Shown here one piece after another: positions 10,867 through 21,364 of a DNA stretch of 64,000 bases. Position 1 is the first letter of the stretch, and each line of letters opens with the position of its first letter. This DNA comes from Bretschneidera sinensis. Taxonomy: Eukaryota; Streptophyta; Magnoliopsida; Brassicales; Akaniaceae. A model generated the notes under the pieces. That model made no database searches. It was given only the letters and a program-made list of their open reading frames with translations, and was not told where the DNA came from. The translations under genes were made by a program, and so were the position numbers. The DNA lies in NCBI GenBank assembly GCA_023935145.1, contig CM043702.1, positions 107,247,088-107,311,087 of the forward strand, read 5' to 3'.

Positions 10867-12834
10867 TTTTATGATTTTGGCTCAAATCTCCAAAAGGAGG
10901 ACTTATAATTGGTTTTGGTAAAATGGTTTCCAATTTTGCAGTTTCTTATTCTAGTAGGAGTGTAATAGTAGTTTCCTATTGGATAGTTTCTTGTTCTAAT
11001 ATGAGGAGGAGTAGTAGTGTAATGACCTATCCCGAGACAAAATCGTCACATTTATGATCCAAACATGACACATATATTCCACAACCTAAAAACATACATC
11101 AACATAAAATAAATAATTACATCATTAGGCTTAACTCTTTTCAGATGAGATACATCATCTTTCTCCTATAAGAAACATTATATACAAACATAATAAAATA
11201 CATAAGTATTTATAGATTTTCAAAATTTTCTTTCTCTTTCTTACACAAGCCTGGGGATGCTGACCACATGACTTACTTAAAGTAATTACTCTGAATATCA
11301 GCTCAAATATCTATCTATCTTACCCACTACTTGGAATTTTTCTACAATGAGGAGTGAGCTTCACAAGCTCAGTGAATTAAATTTACTTTGAAGTACTCGA
11401 TTTGTATACTTCTTGTCATAACTTATAATTCAATAATTTAAATAATCTTCAATGTTAGTTCATCTATCATTTCATATATATTTCAACAATAACATTCTTC
11501 TATCTATACTCATATCATAATTCCAATCAATCATCATACTATATTCTTTCAAGTAATATATTTCATATACAAATCATTTCAATTCTCTTCTCATATATTT
11601 AATCAGCTCAAGATTTTCATTTCAATATCATTATCATCATCTTGCTATTAATCGGTTCATCATCATAGTTGTCTCATTATGAGACTCCTATTTCTATCAT
11701 CACCATTCAATTAAATTGATGCTAAGGCACCTCAATCATAGTAATAAAAATATTCAAATAAAAATGCATGAATTCATACTATCATCCTTTCTTTCTTTCT
11801 CATCATTCATTATTACTCTATACTATCAACGTATGGGAATACCAATCTCTGGTATATCATCTAGGAACATCTTCCCACATATTGACATGTTTCATCCAGA
11901 CCAATTACCCTCTCGGTCTTCCTTCTATGCATATGAATAATAAAATGCAAGTAAGAATACATCAAATCATTCAATTCAACTATCTCTTTCTCAAAATCAT
12001 TATTTTATCATATACATATTAAATTGTCTCATCACATATCATGTCAATCACGGCTTTCAAAAATTTCATTTATCTTTTCAGCATATATTCCATCAATCTA
12101 TCATTTAAAAATAACATGGCTTCTTATATAATTATTTTTCAGCATATGTTTCATACTTAATCAACAAACCAACTATCATATATTATACATACGTCATCAA
12201 ATCATTATAATTAGATAATTAATTCAATTATCATCAATTAATATTTCATATTGGCTTCGATTACTAAAAGTAAATCTAACTCACCTAGTAGCACTTAAAG
12301 CTACCACTACACTACTTCTTTTCCCTTTTTGCTTATTTAAGCAATTTCACCCGGTTGCTGATCACCAACACCTAACCATAATATATTTATTAGATTTCTA
12401 TTATACTCTTCAATTCTTATCTATTTTATACTTCATTAAATTTCATGCATTCCTTTGAGACACACTCATAATTTCAATATACATGGTAAGTCAGAGAGGT
12501 TTACTACTAGAGCTAGGTTAAGAGATGGTGTGTATTAGGATTTTAGGTGTTCAAGTAGAGAAAGCACCTACAGCTAGAGTTAGGTTGATATCTCTAGGTG
12601 TATTAAGGCTTTTAAGTTAAGAGATAGTGAGAGTTCAGCAACTTTACTCTTCTTAAAGTTGAAATTAAATATTAATAAAGTGGTGGGTTTGTTGGTGGAC
12701 GTAGGCAAAGAAGTTGTCGTACAATGTAAAATTATTGGGTTCTTACTTTTAGTTTTATTTGCTTATTTAATTGTTGTGGTTGTGTTTTTGGTCTGAAATT
12801 TTAGTAGATGGATTTTAGAGGTAAAATTCCAACA
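10867..12834 (+). repeat. Copia array LTR4, interrupted
   Basis: Left part 10867-11017 (TTTTATGATTTTGGC..., mutated start) and right part about 12456-12834 (ending AAAATTCCAACA). The interruption is the gypsy LTR fragment. About 100 bp of LTR present in LTR3 (GGCGTCCTATG... to ...AGAAAGTATGAG) are missing at the join, so the right edge involves a deletion. Confidence 0.8.
11018..12455 (-). repeat. Truncated gypsy LTR (related to 49535-51522)
   Basis: On the plus strand it begins TGTAATGACCTATCC, the U5 end of a minus-oriented LTR. It shares with 49535-51522 the blocks GAGTGAGCTTCACAAGCTCA, AGTGAATTAAATTTACTT, 'GATTACTAAAAGTAAATCTAACTCACC' type repeats and the 'GGTTGCTGATC' segment. It stops near CATGCATTCCTTT without the expected TTACA end, so the U3 part, roughly 450 bp compared with the related LTR, is gone. 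ORFs at 11716-12022 lie wholly inside it and are not genes. Confidence 0.75.
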
Positions 12835-13556
12835 AGTGGTATCAAAGATGTGGTTGTGATGGAAAAAAAACTAAAGGTAGGCAAAATTAATATTGAGTTA
12901 TTTGAGGGGGAGAATTGTTTCTCTTTGTAAACATTTCATCACAGAGTTGATGATGCAACAAGAGCTCTACAAGACAATCGATGAGTCCAAGCTACAAGAG
13001 ATGATATAAAAGAAATTAATTTGGAAAGATAAGTCGATGTGGAAGGTAAGCACAACTCATTTGGAATTGGCTCCAGAGATAAGGTATATCGTGTTGTTCG
13101 AGACATCTTCGAAGATTTTATGGGACAAGCTTGAGAAGACCTACAAAGAGACATCTATAATCAATTGTCTAGACTTGAAGGATGAAGATATTTGATGAAT
13201 TGAAGATAGAAGAAAGTATGATGAATATTAGCTTTTTCAGTAGTATGTTGGCAGAGGAATAGTACTTGCCACCTGAAAAAATGACATAGTCATGATGTTA
13301 ATGGTCGATAAGGAAGTTTGGATGAATGGAAAGGTTCTTGTAGTACCTCTAGAGAGAGATAAGTTGAAGATTCCATGTGTGTTCTAGGATGAACATTTGT
13401 TCGTGACTATATCAAGAGATGAGCCAAACAATGAAGGAATGATTGCTTCGGAAAGTAAATAGAAGATATGGGACAACCAAAAGGAATGATTGCACCAACC
13501 AATGAAGAAAGTTAATTTTGATGATAATGTGGAGAACTTGAGTCAAGGTGGTGATT
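12835..13556 (+). pseudogene. Copia array internal region 4
   Basis: Primer site TGGTATCAAAGA at 12837. Gag remnant 'INIELFEGENCFSL' near 12885, then '...LEKTYKETS' near 13130. Distal conserved tail includes 'RDKLKIPCVF' and 'DEPNNEGMIASESK', ending in CAAGGTGGTGATTTG at the LTR5 start. Frameshifts and stops present. Confidence 0.72.
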
Positions 13557-13705
13557 TGTTAGGATTTTGGCTCAAATACCCACAAAGAAGACTTCTAATT
13601 AGTTCGGGAAAAGTGGTTTTCTATTTTGTAGTTGCTTATTCTAGTAGGAGTATAGTAGTAGTTTTCTATTAGATGGTTGCTTGTTCAAATAGGAGGAGTA
13701 GCAGT
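13557..13705 (+). repeat. Copia array LTR5, truncated by X insertion
   Basis: Starts TGTTAGGATTTTGGC; only about the first 149 bp remain before the X LTR begins at TGTAGAGTCC. The remainder of the LTR was not found elsewhere in the window. Confidence 0.8.
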
Positions 13706-13949
13706 TGTAGAGTCCGATATTTTATTTATAATATTTAAAGTTACAGAGTTTTACTTCGGTGTGTTATTAGTGTTGCTTGTTCAATTTTGAGCTAAATTTT
13801 TTTATCTATGGTATTTGAATTTTGTGGAATGTTTTTAGGAATAGTAAGAGGAACTAAGCAGAAACCAAAATTTGAAAAGTTATGTGGTGGAAATAGGAAA
13901 AAAGGTGAAAACAAATAGGGCTATTATGCAATTAAGGGAAAGTTTTGTC

Positions 13950-13957
13950 TATAAATA
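13950..13957 (+). promoter_or_regulatory. TATA box of plus X LTR
   Basis: TATAAATA in the context GTCTATAAATAGAGTG, about 245 bp into the LTR and conserved in the inverted copy. Confidence 0.65.
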
Positions 13958-15147
13958 GAGTGTGGGAGAGATCAATAAATGTTGGAACCCTCTAGAAAAC
14001 CTAGAGAAAGAGAAGAGAAAAAAGGAAGGCTGAAGAAAGAGAGGAAAAAATGGAGGAAGATGAAGGAAAGGATGAGAGTTTCTTGCTGACTTAAGGTAAA
14101 AATTATTCTCCTTTAATTTTAAAGCATTAAGCTTGTTTATTAAACTAGAGAATGAAGATTTTTTAGGCTTAATTTGAAGAGTTTGCTTAAGAAAAAGCTT
14201 GAGAAGAAAGTTGTTTTCAAAGAAAGTGATTTTGTGATAGATTTCTAAGTTTGATGTGCTTTCATATGAAAAATTCTTTGGGTGACATATAATTTTTTAT
14301 TTAAAACCCTTGAGAACTTGATTTTGATTTGGATTGGAAGTCTAAGGTGAGATAAGAAGTTGTTTTGAAGAAAAATGAAGTTTTTGCCCTAAAATTTTCT
14401 TAAATCCCGACCAGACAATCGGCTATGAAACTCTCTGGACCTTGGATAGTCGACTTTTCATTTTGGAAAGTTAATTGTGAAAATCTCTTGGCAGCCTACA
14501 GTCAATTTCCCAATATGGATAGTCGACTATCCGAGCCCCTAAACTTGTTTTCAGCCCTATTTTTTCCAAAATGATCCACTTTTGTTAAACATTTCAACCA
14601 TAGATATCTTTCGAGGTGCTATTAGTTTAAAAAAATATTAAGGTTTTGAAAGCTAATATCTTGAAAGGATTTCATTTGTTTTAAATTATGCAAAAACAAA
14701 GTTTACAAAAGCTTTAAACTAAAGGAAGAAGATTTGTGACTTAACCTCTAGTTTTGTTTGCCAGTATGAACTTGATGAAGGCTTGGGTATATTTAAATTA
14801 TATGTTTTTTGATTTAATATACTAAGTAATTATATATGTTAGGTGTGATCGGAGAACGACACTAAGGACTAAGAAGTAATCTAAGGTTGGAGCTTGGTAT
14901 GGTAAAGGTGAGGTTCACCTTACTTTTAGTAAGCACTATAGCATGTTCAATAACTTGTAAAAGATTTAAAGGTATACAAATATAACTTAATTATGAAATC
15001 GTAAATATTAGTATGTATAGATTGATACATACATAGAGTTTGAGGCTTAGTGATAATCTATAATGTAGGACGTATGAGAATATAATGGGCATAACAATTG
15101 GAACCATACTCCAAAATTATTGAAAATAAGTACTTAGTACGTAAGTG

Positions 15148-15195
<48 letters not shown>
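15148..15195. repeat. (TA)n(CA)n microsatellite
   Basis: Counterpart of 1380-1428 in reverse orientation. Confidence 0.95.
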
Positions 15196-16596
15196 AATAT
15201 ACATATATACGATTGCTTGTATAAGCTTCTTGGTATGACCTCTCTAGTATGAACAATATACTATTTGAGTTGATGACTATAAAATAAAAAATTGGTGATG
15301 TATAAACGATATAGAAACTTGAAATGTTTATACATACATATATGAAGTGATATGATTTATATAAGTCACGAATTTAATAATATGAAAAGTTGACAAATGC
15401 TTGATTGAAGATTTGTTAGGATTATAATTTACAATTATTGCATTTGATATTTAATGTAAGAACTTCACCTAGTAAGAGGTATATAGGAGATCCAATTTGA
15501 TTTTTAATGTAAGGACTCCGCCTAGTAAAGGGTAGGAAGGAGATCCAAATCATTTTAATGTCAAAAATTCGCCTAGTAATGGGTAGAGAGGGAATCCAAA
15601 TTATTTACGTGGAGAGACGTCCCAATTATTATATGATTAGCCCATGGGAGGCAAGTAAAAATGAATTAAAATTGGAAATGAAGAGGAGTGAAGTAAAGAA
15701 GTGAACTCACATCGCATTGCATTGCATTCTTCCATTGATGGTTAGTGAATTATATTTGGCCCATAAGAGGTATGAATAATATTTGGCCCATGAGTGGCAT
15801 GAGTTATACTTAGCCCATGAAAGGCAAAATTTGTGCTTGATCCATGAAGATGTTTTGTGTTTGGTCCATGGATGATATTTCATTTTTTTTCTATGAAAGG
15901 CATACAATGTGACTTATTAAATGAAATACATGTGGATGATAATTACTTGTGATATGATAAGAATATGTAAGGAGATGAACACTATGAATAAATAGTTTGC
16001 ACTAATGTTACTGTAAGATTGTATTTATATAATAAATGTTTACTTTTCTAAAGATTAGATTCTTATTTGAAAAAGCTAAAAATGTAAGTCATTTTACACC
16101 TATATCTACTTATAACATATATGATAAGAATTGAAATTTAAGAAGAATATCCCTAAAAAAATTACTCTTAGTAAGATGTTTCACTCATTGAGCTTTTTAG
16201 CTCACCACTCCTTTTTCCTAATATTACAGGAAAGTCACCGAAAGGTTTATGGTCAAAGTTGATGTAAGACCTTAGTAAGGTCATTGTCCATGGCATCCTC
16301 ATTGTTGAGTCTCCTTGGGAGTTTAAGTTTTGTTTTTGGTTTAGTATTTGTAAAAGATGTTTGAGTTGGGAGTACTTGAAAGATTTTTTCCTTTTCATCG
16401 TGTCTCTTGTAAAAACTTAGAATTGGTAATTTGTATTAAATGATTTATTATATTCAAGATTCAATGTTTGTATTAAATTGAAATGATTAAAGGAATTGTT
16501 GCTTGATTGGTATTGTTACATCTTGAGTCAAGGTGCTCAATGCTGAAAGATAATAGAACTGATCTGAGTAGGATCCATATGGGATAGGTCATTACA

Positions 16597-16625
16597 TTTT
16601 TTATATTAGAGCTTTAGGTTTAAGG
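16597..16625 (+). promoter_or_regulatory. Primer binding site region of X element
   Basis: TTATATTAGAGC follows the LTR after a few T residues, three changes from TGGTATCAGAGC (initiator Met tRNA type). The following TTTAGGTTTAAG is shared with the intact site at 47463. Confidence 0.6.
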
Positions 16626-18919
16626 TTCTATAGACTTAGTTTCATGGTGCATGATGCATGGAGTAGTTATAGAAAGTCGGTTTCGTAGAGTTAGAGAGGA
16701 TATTGTTTAGTAGTTGAAACCCGTAATGGTTTAAATGGGAGTAATAGATTTTGAGATTTAAACTAAGTCAATTTGTGCGTGATTTTTATGTAAATTTGAT
16801 GTTGTTGGGATTAAATTATTTTGTTGTGGGATATCACTAATAACACTTTTGATGAAAGTATTTGAAAAGATACCTTGGTGTAAAGAAATGTTTGATTGAT
16901 ATGTCATTCTCGTGCAATTGTGAAAAATTTGATATGGCTGAATGTTTGATGAAAACATTGAAAGGTGAAAAATTGAGGATTTCTCTTTAAATTGTGTTAC
17001 CAACTTGAAGCCTTACAATGATTTTGTGAACTTAACTTTGTTGAAATGACTTGTTGTGTTTTGTGATACCTTATAGATAATTATCCTTGATGAAATCATG
17101 GATTGTGAATGCTTTAAAATTATGGAAATACTATGATTATTATTTCATTCACGTGTTTGTAAAAATGTTATGATGTGGTTTGGTTGTTTTAGGAAGTATA
17201 GTGAAGTGAGGAGAGTAAGAGAAGGTTTTCCCCATAAGTGGAACAATTTTGCTCAGATATATATATTTTTTTTGCTTTGATGTTGTGAACATCATTGATT
17301 ATTAACGGGCTGCTAATTAAAAAGATTTAGAAATTTTGTTAAGAATATTTCCTTAAAGGAATAAGTTGTGCTAATTAGTGAAACTAAGTTGATTTATGTA
17401 AACTTATTGCATTGACGTTTTCATTTTTCATGTTGTTTACACTAAGGTTCTTGTGAGAAATGATTGTATGGATATTGCGTAACTTTGACTTAATAAATAG
17501 TTATTAAGGAAATTATAGAGATAGTGAATTTGAAGCAAATAAGGTTTTAATTTGTGGGTTTGAATCTGCTTATGTTTGAGCGTTGAGCATAGACTAAAGG
17601 TAGTTTTTTGAATGTCAGTTTAAAGTACTTTAAAAGTCCGGACTATGTTAGTATTCGACAAATATGGAAAGTTCAAGAGTCGAAAAGTAGTAACGATTCA
17701 CAAAAGTTGCAAGTATATCGTTAGAGTGCGAAAAAAAGGGATAATTAAAAGTATTGGTAAGGATATAGATGGAACAAATAGTATATAAAGAAGTAAGAGA
17801 AAATTGCTGAATAAGTAATTAGTGTAAGGAATCAGGTTTGGTAGGAAGTTATTGAAATAAAATGAGAGAAAACAGTTGAGTGAAGCTAGGTAAGCCATAG
17901 GTGAAGTTTTGAGGTGAAAATGAACCTTATTAAAGCAACTAGGGAAGTGGAAACTAATATACAAGAGTTTGTGAAGGAAGAAAGGTGTGCTAAATCTCGA
18001 ATTTAAATGAAGTTCGATATAAGAAGATGATAGATTCATTCTCAAACTTTTAATTCTGGTTTATGAAAGAAACGATTAAACAGTTGTCGCTAGTTATTGT
18101 GAACTCGAAGGTTTTACTTTACTTAAGAAATGCAAATTTGAGGAATACTGACTTGGTTATGGTAATATATAGGTGATGGTAAAATTCAGATTTTTGAAGC
18201 GATAATAAATCAAAATATTTATAGATAATTTGTTGTAGATATGGTTGGAGTATTAGAAAGGATGGTCATTAATGTTAGAAGCATTTGTGAGTTGCGAATG
18301 TAGGTTATATTTTCTTAGAGAAAGAAATTGTTACTTAATTAGATGTATTGTGGGAATGTGACATAGAAGAGAGATGGATATGGTATGCAAGGCCAAGAGA
18401 TAATTGAACAAAGAAAATGGAAAAAATAAGGAGGACTCCGAGAGAGTAGTAATATCTTGAGAGCTTTTAAAGTTCGGAACACCCTATCAATGAAATAGTT
18501 TGAAAGGTTACTAAATGTTGTGCAGTTGTTTGTCAAAGACTTATACAAAGAATTATAATTCTATGAGAAAAAAAATATACTTAATCTGAAATATGGTTAT
18601 TAAGAAAATGCAATTTTTTTCTAGTGAAAGTTTTATAACTTATTCGTACACACGTATATGTTTATATAGTATAGATAGGTTATCAAAACAAAATTTGCCG
18701 ACAGTAAAGAAAATTTCAACTCCATTTCAAATATCAGTTGTTGAGAATGTATGCCTAAATGCTCTTCTAATTATAATTAAATTTTCTTCTTGTATAATAT
18801 AGGTCAGATCATCTTATAATTTAAGTTTGCTTATTACTTAGTTAGATTTTTAACACAGGGGTTCTATTAAGTGAAATTTCTTATTTTGAGCTTTATAAAT
18901 ATTATAGTTTTGGTTGTAT
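16626..18919. other. Internal DNA after plus X LTR, no coding motif
   Basis: AT-rich, with only short frames (e.g. 17698-18045 minus, 115 codons, low complexity). No zinc knuckle, protease, RT, RNase H or integrase signature on either strand. It ends where the Y LTR begins at 18920. Either a non-autonomous element body or a heavily decayed 5' region. Confidence 0.5.
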
Positions 18920-19082
18920 TGTAGAACCCAATTTTTATGAGAGCATATTTTAATCGCTTAAATTCATTTCCATGCATATGTATATAATTATTGAAATTAA
19001 TTCATTATTTTAGTTCAAAATAGAGTGTACGTGACCCATTAAAATTTGTATGGGAAGATTATTAATCACCATAGGATTATGA

Positions 19083-19605
19083 TGTAGGGAAATTTCACTC
19101 AGCCAATGATATAATGACATGTGGCGCCATTCGAGAGCCAATGTGTAATTTGACAAGCCCAGTTAAGTAGCTAATCATACACTTGCATGTGGCATAGGCA
19201 AAATGGTATTTTCACCCTTAGATATTTTGACCAGCCACATTAATTACGCCATGGCAATTACCCTTGATATTAAAGCATGATATTATTACCTCATTATTAC
19301 ACCTGATATTATTACAATTATTTCACCTAATAACTACCACATTATTTCCAACAATTAATTCTGTAACAGATTTAATCTTAGGTGCTATATAAAGGGGGAT
19401 TCCACCATTTCTTAGGTACAATACAATTATCTCTACAACTCCCTCATTATACCATCTTTTTATATCAAAATACTAACTTAAGCATCGAAGAGTACCTCTG
19501 GAGGCACAAACCGCTTGGGTGACTTGTAGTATTTTCTATATTTCTGGTGTACAGAAGTGCTTCACTGCTCCAGTAGGATCACTTATTCCAAAATCGGCAT
19601 CAACA
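19083..19605 (+). repeat. Tat 5' LTR
   Basis: TGTAGGGAAATTTCACTCAG ... GGCATCAACA. Contains TATA-like CTATATAAAGG at about 19384 and ends immediately before the primer site. Confidence 0.88.
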
Positions 19606-19607
19606 AA

Positions 19608-19626
19608 TTGGCGCCGTTTGTGGGAA
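19608..19626 (+). promoter_or_regulatory. Tat primer binding site
   Basis: TTGGCGCCGTTTGTGGGAA, two bases after the LTR end; differs by one base from the Tat-type TTGGCGCCGTCTGTGGGAA. Confidence 0.85.
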
Positions 19627-19649
19627 TTGTTAAGAACTCATGTGTTGAA

Positions 19650-21353
19650 AATGTCGATTAGGAATGCCACTGGAAAAGCTGTTAACCATTGCACTTCAAC
19701 TAGCCACGACACATAACAAAACTCCGACATTCCTATCATTCCTGGATATGTTGTAACTAGTGAGGATCCATATCAACTCCAACAGTCCAAATCCAACCAC
19801 TCTGCTCCTCGCTTGATTCTTGATAATTCTGAAGCCCTGGTTACCTAAGGGTAACTCCTGCAACTTACTCAGTTGATAGCTAACTTAACTGCTCGGCTCA
19901 AAGTGCAAGTTCCTCTCATTCAACCTCAAGCCCCGCAACAAACCCTTGGCCAATGAGAAAACAAAGTCCTTGGCCTACGAGGCACTAGAATTTTGATAGG
20001 AGCGACTCTTCTGGCCGAGAGTCCACAGCTGGGTCCTCTTCCTCAGGTAAAAAACAGAAATCTTGAGGTTACTCTATGATCTCTAAAAATCTAACAGACA
20101 TTGATCGGAAGCTGGATAATAAAATTGGAGAAACATGTAAGAACCAAGAGTTAACCTCCTGGATGAGCTCGAATCTTAAGATCCCCCGTTCACCTAGGAA
20201 ATTCTAGATGAACCACTCCCACAACACTTTAGGATGCTGATCATCAAAACTTATGACGACACTACTAATCCCATGGATAACCTTCAACTATACAAGCTAA
20301 CCATGCTTATGCATCACCATCCAGATGCAGTGTTATGCCGAGCATTTCCACTTACTTTGGAGAAGGCTGCTAGTACCTAGTACTCTCATCTAAAACCCGG
20401 GAGTATCAACTCATTCAAGGAACTCAGTCGTGCTTTCCTAGATCGCTTCCTCAACAGCAAAGGACTGAGGATAACATCATAAAACCTCTTTAACATCATC
20501 CCAAAAAGAGGTGAGAAACTCCGACCTCGACCCCAAGATTCAGATGGTGGCCTTTAAAAATGGGCCTAGATCGGGCACGTTCAACTCAAAGCTCACCAGG
20601 CACCCAGCTAAGGATATGAACGAAATGCTTGCCTGAGCCGAGGAATATATAATTTTTGAGGAAGATCAAGCATTCCATAGAGAGCAGAAAGAGATTAAAG
20701 AGAAACACAAGAATGAATAGAATGACCTGAGGAGTGATTCCCGGAAGAAACCCCGTGAAGACAGAGATGTGAAACCTCCTCAGATGTTCGAAAACTACAT
20801 GCCACTTAATACTCCAAAGGCAAACGTCCTAGTGGCCATACAAGATCATAATTTTTTTCATTGGCAAGTGAAGTCCAATAACACTAGCGAGAACAAAGAC
20901 AAATCTCTTTGGTGTCGTTTTCACCATGACCATGGACATGACACCAAGGAGTATCACACACTAAAGAATCAGATATATCCCCTTATCCGTTGAGGATATC
21001 CAAAGGAGCATGTTTGAACCCTGGCATTCCAAGGGATCGAGGGAGATCAACAAAGGAGAGGTCTTAGAGCTCCAACGCGTAACCCTGAGCAAAACACCAA
21101 GAGAAGTTTTAGGCAAAGAGCAAGACAAAACCCTTCAGAGAAGCTTGGAAAGGAGTCACAAGGAGGAAATACGTCCACAGGAAAATCCGATCATGACAAT
21201 CAGAAAGATTAAGACAGTTTTTAGAGGGCATACAACCAACAGACAATTGAAGAAAGCCTATACCAAGACAGTCACCTCAATTAGTAAGTCCAACAAAAAG
21301 GCCAAGACGAAACAAGTCATCTCATTCACTAACAATGACTTAGAAGGACTATA
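19650..21353 (+). pseudogene. gag: Tat gag remnant
   Basis: Begins near ATGTCGATTAGGAATGCC (19650). Recognisable capsid-type pieces are spread over frames (e.g. 'DLDPKIQMVAFKNGPR' and 'AEEYIIFEEDQAF' near 20530-20680). The zinc-like motif is CRFHHDHGHDTKEYH at about 20908-20955, matching the Tat gag pattern CxxHxxxGHDTxxC with the last Cys changed to Tyr. A basic linker follows to about 21350. Many in-frame stops; not functional. Acts, when intact, as the virus-like particle protein. Confidence 0.75.
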
Positions 21354-21364
21354 AATTCTCCATA

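Larger units (their letters stand above)
6006..13705 (+). mobile_element. Head-to-tail array of a short non-autonomous Ty1/copia element
   Basis: Five LTR copies of about 600 bp alternate with four internal regions of about 710-725 bp (insertions excluded), all on the plus strand: LTR1 6006-6610, LTR2 7335-7933, LTR3 8643-9248, LTR4 10867-12834 (interrupted), LTR5 13557-13705 (cut by the X element). Each LTR starts TGTTAGGATTTTGGC-like, ends CCAACA-like and is followed by a degenerate met-tRNA primer site. Each internal region ends in a GGTGGAGATTTG-type polypurine tract touching the next LTR. Shared LTRs between units are what unequal LTR-LTR recombination gives. Interruptions: TRIM 9547-10434, gypsy LTR fragment 11018-about 12455. 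Confidence 0.85.
13706..16596 (+). repeat. Long LTR, gypsy family X (plus-oriented 5' LTR)
   Basis: 2891 bp, starts TGTAGAGTCCG and ends GGTCATTACA; inverted copy of 1-2886. Followed by a recognisable but mutated primer site, so it is a 5' LTR. Contains TATA box 13950, palindrome 14517, compound microsatellite 15148-15195 and both minisatellites. It is inserted in copia LTR5. Confidence 0.87.
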
